Part shown: positions 52,077-60,721 of the stretch, piece by piece
Position numbering within the stretch: position 1 is the first letter of the stretch
How the letters are laid out: each line of letters opens with the position of its first letter
Made by a program: the position numbers and the translations under genes
Notes under the pieces: generated by a model
Told to the model about the DNA's origin: nothing
Database searches by the model: none
What the model saw: the letters and a program-made list of their open reading frames with translations, nothing else
DNA from: Longitalea luteola
GTDB taxonomy: Bacteria; Bacteroidota; Bacteroidia; Chitinophagales; Chitinophagaceae
Length of the DNA stretch: 64,000 bases
Assembly (NCBI RefSeq): GCF_017356035.1
Contig: NZ_JAFIQX010000012.1
Coordinates: 1 to 64,000 of the forward strand
Reading direction: 5' to 3'

Positions 52077-53816
52077 TTAATATCTGTCTCCGGTTGTTAT
52101 ATGCGGTATGTTCTTTTCAAGGTAAAACCCGTCGGCCATAGATCTGCCCCTTGCCCTGAGGGCAGGTTGAACAAAATACAAACAGGGCAGCCTGGTATCA
52201 TAACACCTTGCTGTTTGGTTGTTAAGTATTTTATGAGGTATTGCCAGTGAAATGTTATCAACAGTTACCAGGTCAACAGGCGGTTTGGGTAAGGGATACG
52301 GTAAAACGCCGTTTTGGTAATCAGCATTTGAAACAATTTTGTGAGTGATATATACCAAACAGCCAGCGGTTATGGTGATCGCCGTAGTTTTAAGAACGGC
52401 TTTTGATAAATGGGTTACTGCAACCGGTTTAATCAACACAAAAAACAAGGCGATGCCACCGAGGAGGGGCCCATATGCAAATCGCGGATCGGGGGCAACA
52501 AAGAACCAGGAGATCAGCTGAATGGCCAGGATGAGCACCAGCCACTGCGCCTGTTTATTGAGCTGTTGCCTGATCGCTTTCCATTTTATAATGGCAAATG
52601 CATACCCTGCCAGCGAAAGCGTTACTATTGGTTTGTCATATAAAAAAAGGTATTTGTACCAAAGTGGAATCCAGGAGGGAAAGGAATACAGCGCCGTTTT
52701 TTCAATCGGTTGATACATGTTGTTTACCCGGTTAAAATATTTAATATAATTAACCAACGTTTGCGACACTTCTTTACTTGCTTTCCAGTCAACAGCAAAG
52801 AGGTCGATCTGGGTGACAGGGAAAAAAATATAACCCGATAATATTACGTTACGGACGAGAAATGGCAGCATTATTATTGAGCCAATGGAGACATATCCGG
52901 TGATGCATATCCATTTTTTTTCTTTTAGCCATTGCCACAGCAGCGGAACAGACAAAAGCAGTACCGGGTAATTAATAATGCGTACGGTAAATAAAAAGAA
53001 TGGCCACAAGATCCATTCGGGCAGACTGTTAAACCGGGAGTAATAGATGGTTTCAATCAATAGCAGCAATATGCAGCTGGTAGTAATGAAATCGTAATTC
53101 GCGGTGGTTGCATTGCCTCTGATCATTGGCCAGGCAAACAAAGCCATGGCCAGCAGCACCAGAATACCTGCATATTGGTTAATGGCAAAAGAAGCTGGTT
53201 TGCCGGTGAACAGGGGATTGATCTTTTCGATAAAGTAAAAGCAAAGCCAGCAGGATAGGAGTCCGTTCATGACTTCATAAGTGTTGATGCCGGTCATTGC
53301 CGGGGAAAAAAGCCCGATCGTAATAAACCATGAGCTGTTAAAGCCATAACGGATATGCAGGTTGGCCAATCCGGGAACTGTTCCATGCTCCTGGATCCAT
53401 TTTACATTTTGTATATGGTAGCTTTCGGTATCATCCATAATTACGGGGCCTGCATTCAGGACCAGGATCATAAGAAAAAGAATAACGGCTATACCCAGTG
53501 ATATAACAGATAGGTCCCGTAAGCTGGCCAAAACCGGCGCGAGCCGGCGTTGCAGCCTTTTTTTCAAAGCCAGGCAGCAAAGTAACAATACCGTTAATAC
53601 CGCAAGTGTTGAAAATATATTTAAGGGGCAAAAAAGTACCGTCCATTGTCCAATGGCAGTAATAGATATTAAACCTGTAACAGCATAAAAAACCAGGGGT
53701 TTTTGGGGCGTTTCATTATTAGCTATGCCAAAGAAGGATAAGAATTCATATGCTAGTAACCCCGCAAATAAACAGGCTAGCGAAATGATGCAGTACATCA
53801 ATGCCAGATACAGCAT
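52077..53816 (-). CDS. Large polytopic membrane protein, GT-C-like, copy 2
   Basis: A 579-residue paralogue of copy 1, with about 12 helices. The matching loop reads VIMDDTESYHIQNVKWIQEH followed by TVPGLANLHIRYGFNSSW. The shared DT-x-YH-Q...PGL...R pattern shows common origin. The soluble C-terminus again carries a Cys pair (CYDTRLPC). It is the upstream gene of the two-gene minus-strand operon. The two may add different sugars, or act as a pair, in making the glycan that the neighbouring carbamoyltransferase modifies. Confidence 0.65.
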   Translation of the reverse strand: MLYLALMYCIISLACLFAGLLAYEFLSFFGIANNETPQKPLVFYAVTGLISITAIGQWTVLFCPLNIFSTLAVLTVLLLCCLALKKRLQRRLAPVLASLRDLSVISLGIAVILFLMILVLNAGPVIMDDTESYHIQNVKWIQEHGTVPGLANLHIRYGFNSSWFITIGLFSPAMTGINTYEVMNGLLSCWLCFYFIEKINPLFTGKPASFAINQYAGILVLLAMALFAWPMIRGNATTANYDFITTSCILLLLIETIYYSRFNSLPEWILWPFFLFTVRIINYPVLLLSVPLLWQWLKEKKWICITGYVSIGSIIMLPFLVRNVILSGYIFFPVTQIDLFAVDWKASKEVSQTLVNYIKYFNRVNNMYQPIEKTALYSFPSWIPLWYKYLFLYDKPIVTLSLAGYAFAIIKWKAIRQQLNKQAQWLVLILAIQLISWFFVAPDPRFAYGPLLGGIALFFVLIKPVAVTHLSKAVLKTTAITITAGCLVYITHKIVSNADYQNGVLPYPLPKPPVDLVTVDNISLAIPHKILNNQTARCYDTRLPCLYFVQPALRARGRSMADGFYLEKNIPHITTGDRY

Positions 53817-53999
53817 GAAGTGGAGATTTATGTTTAAAGGGACCGCTGCAGGCAGTTACATAACGCAGCCGGATCAGGAGGCGCCTTTTTGGCTACAAGT
53901 ATAGCCATTATAAGAATATAAACAAAGGGTATGATATCCATGGATTGCTTTGTAAAAAGCGTTATTTTGGGTGGTTGAATATTTATCGCAGCATATTAC

Positions 54000-55241
54000 A
54001 TGAAGTACCGAATTGAATCATTGCTTAAAAAACTGGTTTATTTAGTTATTGTTATCCTGGCTTTACAAGTGGTTAAGGTGGTTTTTAATAAGTTAAGCTT
54101 TACTTATTCCTTTTTTCTCGAGCTGTGCATTTATACTTTACAGTTTTTGACCTTGCTGGGTTTTTTATGTATTCCGCTATCTAAGTTATTAATAAAGAGA
54201 TTTATACCAGTAAAGAGGCCATGGTTGATGGCATGGCTGTTGTTTATTGTGCAGGTGATACTGGTGGAAGGGTTATGTACGTATTGGTTATACCATCCTG
54301 CTCAAATACCCGGCTTTTTAAATAATACTTACACGTATGTTTATAGAACTTATCTGCAAAAAAATATTCAGTTCGACGAGGAAGCGGCTGAATACAATGC
54401 CGGCTTGTTTTATACACTGAAACCAAATGTAGCCACCTGTTTTTCCAATCCGGAATTTAATACCCGTGTTAAGGCAAATAAGGCAGGTGTAAGAGATGAT
54501 GACCAGTCGTTGCTGGGTCCTTCGGTTATATGTATTGGCGATTCTTTTACTTTTGGCTGGGGAGTAGAACAGGAGAATGCTTTTCCGCAATTGCTTGAGA
54601 AATTAAGCGGTAAAAAGGTGCTGAATGCAGGCATTCCTTCCTATGGCACGCCCAGGGAAGTAATCAGTTTGCGGCAATTTGACCGTAGCGGCTTAACCCA
54701 TTTATTGATCCAGTATTGTTCCAATGATGAAGACGAAAACAAATCATTTGTTCAGAATGATTTTGTATTAAACGTTTCAAGCAAACAGGAATATGAAAAT
54801 ATTACCACGGCGCATAAAATTAACCGGCAATATTTCCCTGCAAGGAACTTTACTCTTTTCGGCTTGACATTCTTCAAAAAGCTTATTAATAAAGTACATT
54901 CTTTTTTTTCTGTAGATGAGCCACTGGTTACTACTAATACAGCAGCAGTAAAGCAATTTCTGGATATCGTTACCAATGCGCCGGTTGATTTTTCAAAAAC
55001 AAGGGTATTGGTATATCAGCTGGACAGCCGGCAGAATATCAATTCAACCTTTGCTCACATTGCAGATTCACTTATTCATACGCCCTATTATCAGTCGATA
55101 TTCCGCAACAATTTAAAGGTGATTGATTTCAGCAGGCAGTTTACTAAAAACGATTACTTTATTTTAGATACCCACCACATCAATGCCCAGGGCCATCGAA
55201 AAGTGGCCGATATCATTGCAAAAGAATTACGAAATTTTTAA
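54000..55241 (+). CDS. Membrane-anchored SGNH/GDSL hydrolase
   Basis: A 413-residue protein. The first 100 residues hold about three membrane helices, followed by a periplasmic SGNH domain. Block I is VICIGDSFTFGWGVE (nucleophile Ser), the Gly block is NAGIPSYGTPRE, the Asn is probably in YCSNDEDEN, and the Asp-His pair is in DTHHINAQGHRKV. SGNH enzymes with this layout often add or remove acyl groups on glycans, and they frequently neighbour carbamoyltransferase/SxtJ sets. The substrate is inferred from context only. Confidence 0.82.
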   Translation: MKYRIESLLKKLVYLVIVILALQVVKVVFNKLSFTYSFFLELCIYTLQFLTLLGFLCIPLSKLLIKRFIPVKRPWLMAWLLFIVQVILVEGLCTYWLYHPAQIPGFLNNTYTYVYRTYLQKNIQFDEEAAEYNAGLFYTLKPNVATCFSNPEFNTRVKANKAGVRDDDQSLLGPSVICIGDSFTFGWGVEQENAFPQLLEKLSGKKVLNAGIPSYGTPREVISLRQFDRSGLTHLLIQYCSNDEDENKSFVQNDFVLNVSSKQEYENITTAHKINRQYFPARNFTLFGLTFFKKLINKVHSFFSVDEPLVTTNTAAVKQFLDIVTNAPVDFSKTRVLVYQLDSRQNINSTFAHIADSLIHTPYYQSIFRNNLKVIDFSRQFTKNDYFILDTHHINAQGHRKVADIIAKELRNF

Positions 55242-55834
55242 GCCCGGCTTTTTAACGACGACATACGCTGAACATATTTACCCACGATATCGAACTCCAG
55301 GTTTACCGTAGTCTGCGGCTTCACCTGTTTAATATTCGTATGTTCGAAAGTATATGGAATGATCGCCACTGAAAATTCATTATCCGTTACATTGAAAATG
55401 GTCAGGCTGATGCCGTTGAGGCTGATAGAGCCTTTTTCGATCACCAGGGAACCAAACTGATCGGGGAAGCGGAACCTGAGTTCCCAGCTGCCATCGAGCT
55501 CTTTTCTGTCGATGCAGGTGGCCGTAGTATCTACATGGCCCTGAACGATATGCCCATCGAGGCGGCCATTCATGATCATACAGCGTTCGATATTTACGAG
55601 GTCGCCGGTTTTCCAGTGCCCGAGGTTGCTTTTCTGCAGGGTTTCGGCAATGGCCGTTACCCGGTGACGGTTGCCCCGGATCTCTTCCACGGTAAGGCAA
55701 ACCCCGTTGTGGGACACGCTTTGGTCGACTCTGAATTCATGGGAAATGGGGGAGGATATCCAGTACGTTTTATTGGTTCCTGCGGTATGTACTTCTTCTA
55801 TGTGGCCGATGGTTTCGATGATTCCTGTAAACAT
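55238..55834 (-). CDS. ribE: Riboflavin synthase alpha subunit
   Basis: A 198-residue enzyme that dismutates two 6,7-dimethyl-8-ribityllumazines to riboflavin. It has the two tandem lumazine-binding halves: the first starts MFTGIIETIGHIEEV with VSHNGVCLTVEEI, the second has GHIVQGHVDTTATCI and ISLNGISLTIFNV. The length is normal. Only 96 bases separate its start from that of the divergent rpsU, too short for an FMN riboswitch. It overlaps the end of the SGNH gene by four bases, tail to tail. Confidence 0.96.
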   Translation of the reverse strand: MFTGIIETIGHIEEVHTAGTNKTYWISSPISHEFRVDQSVSHNGVCLTVEEIRGNRHRVTAIAETLQKSNLGHWKTGDLVNIERCMIMNGRLDGHIVQGHVDTTATCIDRKELDGSWELRFRFPDQFGSLVIEKGSISLNGISLTIFNVTDNEFSVAIIPYTFEHTNIKQVKPQTTVNLEFDIVGKYVQRMSSLKSRA

Positions 55835-55862
55835 GGAGCAAAAATCGGATTTTTGAGGGTAT

Positions 55863-55894
55863 TTTGCGTATTTTGGAATTTTCGGCTATATTTG
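55863..55894 (+). promoter_or_regulatory. rpsU promoter (TTTG / TAnnTTTG type)
   Basis: TTTG at 55863-55866 and TATATTTG at 55887-55894, 20 bases apart. This is the Bacteroidota sigma-A consensus. The leader that follows is short, about 30 bases. Confidence 0.75.
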
Positions 55895-55911
55895 CAGCCC
55901 TAAAAAGCCTT

Positions 55912-55920
55912 AAAGGAGGT
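55912..55920 (+). promoter_or_regulatory. Strong Shine-Dalgarno sequence of rpsU
   Basis: AAAGGAGGT matches the anti-Shine-Dalgarno over nine bases, ten bases before the rpsU ATG. Most genes in this window lack any such site. In Bacteroidota, bS21 helps to hide the 16S anti-Shine-Dalgarno, so this site is expected to make rpsU translation respond to bS21 shortage. Confidence 0.8.
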
Positions 55921-55930
55921 ATATAATATT

Positions 55931-56128
55931 ATGCTGATTATCGATTCAAAAGATTGCGAAAATATCGACAAAGCGCTCAAAAAGTACAAAAAGAAATTTG
56001 AGAAAGCGAAGATATTAGTGCAGTTAAGAGAGCGTCAATCGTACACCAAGCCGTCGGTTAGACGTCGCAATGAGGTGCTGAAAGCTGTGTACAAGCAAAA
56101 GGTTGCCAGCGGTCAGATCGAAGGATAA
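55931..56128 (+). CDS. rpsU: Ribosomal protein bS21
   Basis: A 65-residue small-subunit protein. It has the bS21 pattern of an acidic start (IDSKDCENIDKALKKYKKKF) followed by LVQLRERQSYTKPSVRRRNE. It binds the platform near the 16S 3' end. In this phylum it takes part in sequestering the anti-Shine-Dalgarno. The unusually strong site before its own start therefore suggests translational autoregulation. A terminator follows, and the xer recombinase gene is next. Confidence 0.96.
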   Translation: MLIIDSKDCENIDKALKKYKKKFEKAKILVQLRERQSYTKPSVRRRNEVLKAVYKQKVASGQIEG

Positions 56129-56157
56129 GTCTAGCTTAACCAATCACACAATATTAC

Positions 56158-56182
56158 GGCCACTTACCAGGTGGCCTTTTTG
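56158..56182 (+). terminator. Terminator of rpsU
   Basis: GGCCAC-TTACCAG-GTGGCC followed by TTTTT. Confidence 0.85.
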
Positions 56183-56241
56183 GTTTTGTAGCTACTCATT
56201 TTCAAGGTTTTGCCTATATTTAATGAACATTTCCTGCCACT

Positions 56242-57156
56242 ATGGGTGCTCCAATACAAAATCCGGTAACTGTTTATAATTTTCTGAACTACCTAAAGTT
56301 CGAGAAACGGTATGCTGAGAATACAATTTTGGCCTATGAGGAAGACCTGCAGCAATTCTTCGGTTACCTGCAGCAACAATTCAATTTGCAGCAACCGGCC
56401 CTGGGGGAAATAGCGGCTGCTTTTATCCGCAGCTGGCTGGCATCGCTTAAGGAGAACAGGAACAGCGCCAGAACGATTAACCGCAAGATCTCCACTTTAA
56501 AATCATTCTTCAAGTATCACCTTCGCACAGGTCAGCTGGAGCAATCGCCGATGACCACGATCATTTCACCTAAAATGCCCAAACGGTTGCCGGTATATGT
56601 TGAGCAAAAGGATACAGACACGCTGTTTCGTTATGTTGAGTTCCCTGATACCTGGAGCGGTAAAACAGACCGGTTGATCCTGTCGATCTTTTATAACACG
56701 GGTATGCGTTTATCAGAGTTGATAAACCTGAAAGAAAGTCAGGTAAATGCATCGGCCAATACGATCAAGGTGTTGGGAAAAGGCAATAAGGAAAGGGTTA
56801 TTCCGGTAAGCGCCGTATTGATAAAAGAGATTGCAGGGTACATGGCACAAAAAAGCCAGGTGCTGGAAGCGCCGGACAAGATATACTTACTTGTAAATGA
56901 AAAGGGGCGAAAGCTCTATCGTAAATATGTTTACCAGGCCGTTAATAAGTATTTAAGTGCTGTTACGACAATTGATAAGAAAAGTCCGCACGTGCTGCGG
57001 CATACCTTCGCCACACATTTAACCAATAATGGCGCTGACCTGAATGCAGTGAAAGAGTTATTGGGCCACTCGAGCCTGGCAGCCACGCAGATCTATACGC
57101 ACAACACCATTGAGAAATTAAAGGATATTTATAAGAAAGCGCATCCCAAGGCATAA
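56242..57156 (+). CDS. Tyrosine recombinase of the XerC/XerD type
   Basis: A 304-residue site-specific recombinase, probably the chromosome-dimer-resolving enzyme acting at dif. The N-terminal SAM-like domain (YLKFEKRYAENTILAYEEDL) is followed by the catalytic domain. The active-site set is complete: Arg in NTGMRLSELINL, Lys in VLGKGNKERVIP, His-x-x-Arg in HVLRHTFATHL, His in LLGHSSLAATQ and Tyr in IYTHNT. The position between rpsU and hpf is a chromosomal core setting, so it is not an integrase of a mobile element. XerC and XerD cannot be told apart by eye. Confidence 0.93.
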   Translation: MGAPIQNPVTVYNFLNYLKFEKRYAENTILAYEEDLQQFFGYLQQQFNLQQPALGEIAAAFIRSWLASLKENRNSARTINRKISTLKSFFKYHLRTGQLEQSPMTTIISPKMPKRLPVYVEQKDTDTLFRYVEFPDTWSGKTDRLILSIFYNTGMRLSELINLKESQVNASANTIKVLGKGNKERVIPVSAVLIKEIAGYMAQKSQVLEAPDKIYLLVNEKGRKLYRKYVYQAVNKYLSAVTTIDKKSPHVLRHTFATHLTNNGADLNAVKELLGHSSLAATQIYTHNTIEKLKDIYKKAHPKA

Positions 57157-57586
57157 GCTTTAAGCATAGACAGAGACTCGCAGTAATCGTTGTATTTTAT
57201 TGGATATAACAGGCCGTCGTTAATGGTGTGGATTTTTTTCAGGCGCCTGTCAACAGGGTTACCGGCTGGTGTGAGCCGCTTTCAAAAGCAGGGCAGGAGC
57301 GGTTTTTGGGCGCGTCAAAATGTTTATGTTGATGTGCTAAAATAAAGCTAATTAACCGCTAAAGGTTTTATGTCCCTAAGACAATTCTTTCCTGAAATAG
57401 CTGCATATTTAATTTGGAAAAAACAGCATGTTGTATTATCTTCATAGAGCTTAAATATTGTGCTTATGTAATAGCTAATCATCCTGCATTGAAGCCACCT
57501 CATAACCTCTCACTCATTACATGGTGGCATACAAAAGATCTTTCATTTATTGTTAAATATTGTTTCACTGTTAAAATGCGATTGTT
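57157..57586. other. Intergenic region between xer and hpf, no gene seen
   Basis: AT-rich, about 430 bases. No open frame, tRNA or strong hairpin. It probably holds the hpf promoter and leader. No word repeat of the kind seen elsewhere. Confidence 0.5.
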
Positions 57587-57886
57587 ATGAACGTAAACAT
57601 TCAGTCTGTGCGGTTTACTGCTGATGCAAAATTGATCGAACATGTTAATCGTAAACTTCAAAAAATTAATACCTTTCACGACCGCATTATTAAGGTTGAC
57701 GTCTACCTGAAATTGGATAATGTGGTACACACTATAAAGGATAAGATCGCAGAAATTAGAGTGCAGGTCCCACGCCACCAGTTCTTTGTTAAATGCAGTT
57801 CCAAATCATTTGAAGAGTCATTCGACAATGCTTTGGAGTCTCTGGTAAACCAGGTGAAAAGAAAGAAGGAAAAACAAGCTGCCTGA
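57587..57886 (+). CDS. hpf: Ribosome hibernation-promoting factor (short HPF / RaiA)
   Basis: A 99-residue protein that binds the decoding centre of idle ribosomes. It has the beta-alpha-beta-beta-beta-alpha plan: MNVNIQSVRFTADAKLIEHV, NRKLQKINTFHDRI, VDVYLKLDN, a strand IRVQVPRHQFFVKC, and a helix FEESFDNALESLVNQVKRKK. It lacks the C-terminal dimerisation domain of long HPF. A strong terminator follows. The setting xer-hpf-tRNAs-tuf is usual in this phylum. Confidence 0.93.
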   Translation: MNVNIQSVRFTADAKLIEHVNRKLQKINTFHDRIIKVDVYLKLDNVVHTIKDKIAEIRVQVPRHQFFVKCSSKSFEESFDNALESLVNQVKRKKEKQAA

Positions 57887-57936
57887 ATTGTATAATCCTG
57901 AATTATTGTTTCAGATAAAATTATTTCACGTTATAA

Positions 57937-57965
57937 AACCTCCCCCTGCGGGAGGTTTTTTTTAT
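57937..57965 (+). terminator. Terminator of hpf
   Basis: AACCTCCC-CCTGC-GGGAGGTT followed by TTTTTT. The remaining gap to 58377 is A-rich and shows no gene. Confidence 0.88.
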
Positions 57966-58356
57966 GCAGATAAGGGAAGGGGCGGGGGTGAAGTAACAGT
58001 AAGCAAAAAAAATTTAAAAGAACTGCAGGATAGTGATTTTTGATGAAAACCGCATGGGAAGCAGGTTCGTTGGCAAAGAGATGACTGTATCGGCGAAGAG
58101 AAATTGCAAAACGTTGAAAACAAGCAAAAAAAAAACGGATCAAAATTTTTGAATTACACAAATTCATTTACCTTTGCCTTCCTCAAAAAATAGCAGGGTA
58201 AGAAAAAGAGGCGCGGGAAGTTCTTTACAGGCTTGACTTTCAATTAATTTGCTGGTACAAAAAAGGCAACAAGTGAGGATAAATTGAATAATGGTAACCG
58301 GGAAATAATTTTGCTGGAAACAGCGGTGAAGGTGAAAGCGATTGGTGGATTAACTT

Positions 58357-58450
58357 GTAAGTTTTTTGATATAATAAGCCACTTTAGCTCAGCTGGTAGA
58401 GCATCCCGACTTGCAGTCGGGAAGGTCGAAGGTTGAGCCGACAAGTAGAT
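58357..58450 (+). repeat. Direct duplication of the tRNA-Thr locus (copy 1 of 2)
   Basis: A block starting AAGTTTTTTGATATAATAAG and running through the first 26 bases of tRNA-Thr is repeated about 95 bases downstream, before the real tRNA. The copy extends through a divergent tRNA-like tail. This shows an old tandem duplication. Confidence 0.8.
58378..58450 (+). pseudogene. Degenerate tRNA-Thr copy with a foreign anticodon arm
   Basis: The 5' half is identical to tRNA-Thr (GCCACTTTAGCTCAGCTGGT). The anticodon arm is TCCCGA-CTTGCAG-TCGGGA, one pair too long, with TGC in the anticodon place (Ala codon). The T-loop has lost two bases, the T-stem (GAAGG against CCGAC) cannot pair fully, and the acceptor has two mismatches at AAGTAGA. 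It should not make a working tRNA. Confidence 0.75.
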
Positions 58451-58473
58451 AGCTAAGTTTTTTGATATAATAA

Positions 58474-58546
58474 GCCACTTTAGCTCAGCTGGTAGAGCAA
58501 CTGATTTGTAATCAGTAGGTCGTTGGTTCGATTCCGACAAGTGGCT
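58474..58546 (+). tRNA. tRNA-Thr (anticodon TGT)
   Basis: Full cloverleaf: acceptor GCCACTT/AAGTGGC, anticodon arm ACTGA-TTTGTAA-TCAGT, T-arm GTTGGTTCGATTCCGAC. It is preceded by a degenerate copy of itself. Confidence 0.95.
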
Positions 58547-58593
58547 CAGCAAGTTTTACATTGCGTGTGTAAATTTTACTTTCGTTTTTAAAA

Positions 58594-58676
58594 GGGCAGA
58601 TTCCAGAGCGGCCAAATGGGGCGGACTGTAAATCCGCTGTCTTTCGACTTCAGAGGTTCGAATCCTCTTCTGCCCA
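58594..58676 (+). tRNA. tRNA-Tyr (anticodon GTA)
   Basis: Acceptor GGGCAGA/TCTGCCC, anticodon arm CGGACTGTAAATCCG, and a long variable arm as expected for bacterial tRNA-Tyr. 83 bases. Confidence 0.95.
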
Positions 58677-58776
58677 CTTCGCCCGCCGAACCGCCAACCG
58701 GCGGAAAATGGCGGGCACATTCGTGTTAAGTTCTTTTCATTTGAATTAGCTTTGGCTAATTGGCTTAATAAAAAAT

Positions 58777-58849
58777 GCGGAAGTAGCTCAGTTGGTAGAG
58801 CGACAGCCTTCCAAGCTGTAGGTCGCGGGTTCGAACCTCGTCTTCCGCT
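58777..58849 (+). tRNA. tRNA-Gly (anticodon TCC)
   Basis: Acceptor GCGGAAG/CTTCCGC, anticodon arm ACAGC-CTTCCAA-GCTGT. T-arm with GGGTTCGAACCTC. Confidence 0.94.
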
Positions 58850-58863
58850 CATTTTTTAAGGGA

Positions 58864-58890
58864 CGACAGCCTTCCGGGCTCGTCTTTCGA
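58864..58890 (+). other. Partial copy of the tRNA-Gly anticodon region or hairpin
   Basis: GACGACAGCCTTCCGGGCTC then GTCTTTCG. The left part repeats GCGACAGCCTTCC of the preceding tRNA-Gly. It can also fold as GACG..AGCC/GGCT..CGTC with a short T-run. It is either a duplication scar or a weak terminator. Confidence 0.4.
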
Positions 58891-58951
58891 TCAATAGGTT
58901 TGAGGAATTGGGTATAATCCTTTTGGTGACCAGGAACTCACAACTCTATCA

Positions 58952-59023
<72 letters not shown>

Positions 59024-59164
59024 CATAAGATTTTTGAACATTCCGCTGTATCAGCTGCCGACCGGATGGTTTACCGGAAAGACAACATCAGCCTGGTATA
59101 GATCTAAAGATGAAGTGTGCGACGCAACAGAAGTTTCATAGGCTTTCTGGTGCCGGTTACATAA

Positions 59165-59196
59165 ATCCTTTTTTCCTGAAAAGGATATAAAGGAGG
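59165..59196 (+). promoter_or_regulatory. Hairpin and orphan Shine-Dalgarno-like motif in the tuf leader
   Basis: ATCCTTTT-TTCCTG-AAAAGGAT (59165-59186) is a perfect hairpin, followed by AAAGGAGG, about 42 bases before the tuf ATG. No start codon lies at normal distance from the motif. It may be part of an mRNA leader structure. Confidence 0.4.
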
Positions 59197-59238
59197 CGTT
59201 TTAATAATTTGTAAAACCACAACTAAAAACAGATAACG

Positions 59239-60426
59239 ATGTCAAAAGAGACTTTTAAGAGGGATAAACCTCACGTTAACGTTGGTACCATCGGTCACAT
59301 TGACCACGGTAAAACCACTTTAACTGCCGCCATCACCACCATTTTGGCTAAATCGGGTTTGGCGCAGGCAAAAAAATATGACGAGATCGACGCAGCTCCT
59401 GAAGAAAAAGAGCGTGGTATCACAATTAACACCGCGCACGTGGAGTATCAGACTGCCAATCGTCACTATGCACACGTGGATTGCCCCGGTCACGCTGACT
59501 ATGTGAAGAACATGATCACCGGTGCTGCCCAGATGGATGGTGCTATTCTGGTTGTGGCTGCTACAGATGGTCCTATGCCCCAGACAAAAGAACACATCCT
59601 GCTTGCTCGTCAGGTAGGCGTTCCCCGTATGGTGGTTTTCATGAATAAAGTTGACCTGGTTGATGACCCAGAGTTACTGGAGCTGGTTGAAATGGAAATC
59701 CGCGAGCTGTTAAGCTTCTACGGTTTCGACGGCGACAACACTCCTATCATCAAAGGTTCTGCAACCGGCGCTCTGGCTGGTGAAGAAAAATGGGTTAAAT
59801 GTGTTGTTGATCTGATGGAAGCAGTAGATTCTTACATCCCGCTGCCTCCCCGTCCGGTTGATCAACCGTTCCTGATGTCTGTTGAAGACGTATTCTCAAT
59901 CACTGGTCGTGGTACAGTTGCTACCGGTCGTATCGAAAGAGGCCGTATTAAAGTAGGTGAAGGTGTAGAGATCGTAGGTCTGGTTGAAAAACCATTGACT
60001 TCTACTGTAACCGGTGTTGAAATGTTCCGCAAATTATTGGATGAAGGTGAAGCTGGTGACAACGCAGGTCTGCTGTTGCGCGGTATTGAAAAGAAAGATA
60101 TCCGCCGCGGTATGGTAATCGTAAAACCAGGTTCTATCACTCCTCACACTGAGTTCAAAGGCGAGGTTTACGTACTGAGCAAAGAAGAAGGTGGACGTCA
60201 CACTCCATTCTTCAACAAATACCGTCCTCAGTTCTACTTCCGTACCACTGACGTAACTGGTGAAGTAGAATTACCAGCTGGTACTGAGATGGTAATGCCT
60301 GGTGATAACACCACGCTGCAAGTAAAACTGATTCAGCCTATTGCGATGGAAAAAGGTCTGAAATTCGCGATCCGCGAAGGTGGCCGTACAGTAGGTGCCG
60401 GTCAGGTTACTGAAATCCTGAAATAA
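59239..60426 (+). CDS. tuf: Elongation factor Tu
   Basis: A 395-residue GTPase that carries aminoacyl-tRNA to the ribosome. G1 is [14 protein letters not shown]3 is [13 protein letters not shown]4 is NKVD, with the effector segment [11 protein letters not shown]. Domains 2 and 3 are complete ([13 protein letters not shown], then [14 protein letters not shown]). Codon use is noticeably more optimised and less GC-rich at third positions than in the polysaccharide genes, as expected for a highly expressed gene. Upstream are tRNA genes; downstream are tRNA-Trp, secE and nusG. Confidence 0.98.
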   Translation: MSKETFKRDKPHVNVGTIGHIDHGKTTLTAAITTILAKSGLAQAKKYDEIDAAPEEKERGITINTAHVEYQTANRHYAHVDCPGHADYVKNMITGAAQMDGAILVVAATDGPMPQTKEHILLARQVGVPRMVVFMNKVDLVDDPELLELVEMEIRELLSFYGFDGDNTPIIKGSATGALAGEEKWVKCVVDLMEAVDSYIPLPPRPVDQPFLMSVEDVFSITGRGTVATGRIERGRIKVGEGVEIVGLVEKPLTSTVTGVEMFRKLLDEGEAGDNAGLLLRGIEKKDIRRGMVIVKPGSITPHTEFKGEVYVLSKEEGGRHTPFFNKYRPQFYFRTTDVTGEVELPAGTEMVMPGDNTTLQVKLIQPIAMEKGLKFAIREGGRTVGAGQVTEILK

Positions 60427-60465
60427 GACCCCGAATTCCGCTTACTGGTGGAAGAAGGAGTTACG

Positions 60466-60473
60466 TATATTTG
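60466..60473 (+). promoter_or_regulatory. -7 box (TATATTTG) upstream of tRNA-Trp-secE-nusG
   Basis: TATATTTG is a perfect -7 element of the Bacteroidota type. The -33 element is weak (no TTTG at the right distance). The following hairpin would be at the transcript's 5' end. Confidence 0.45.
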
Positions 60474-60514
60474 CAAAGTACTTGGGCTTTTGACGTTCAA
60501 GTACTTTGCTTTCT
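60473..60514 (+). terminator. Hairpin between tuf and tRNA-Trp
   Basis: GCAAAGTACTTG (60473-60484) pairs perfectly with CAAGTACTTTGC (60498-60509), then TTTCT. It is probably the tuf terminator. Confidence 0.75.
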
Positions 60515-60599
60515 AAGTTCTTTTACGCCAAACGGATAAGCAAAAGCCTGGTGCTGGTTTGACAACATTAGGGCGGTGCCTTAATCGTTTTGCGTATTT

Positions 60600-60670
60600 A
60601 CGGGCATAGTTCAATGGTAGAATAGAGGTCTCCAAAACCTTCGATCTGGGTTCGAATCCTAGTGCCCGTG
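60600..60670 (+). tRNA. tRNA-Trp (anticodon CCA)
   Basis: Acceptor ACGGGCA/TGCCCGT, anticodon loop CTCCAAA. T-arm CTGGGTTCGAATCCTAG. Lies directly upstream of secE, the usual order in this phylum. Confidence 0.95.
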
Positions 60671-60721
60671 CTTATACAATTAACTGATGTGACAATTAGT
60701 TAATTTGATAATTACCTTAAA

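Noticed and set aside
55835-55930. FMN riboswitch upstream of riboflavin synthase
   Set aside because: Only 96 bases separate the divergent starts and no RFN-type conserved blocks are visible.
56242-57156. Integrase of a genomic island next to a tRNA cluster
   Set aside because: The recombinase sits between rpsU and hpf in a core setting and is Xer-like; no direct-repeat attachment sites or cargo genes were seen. The tRNA-Thr duplication is local and does not bracket an island.
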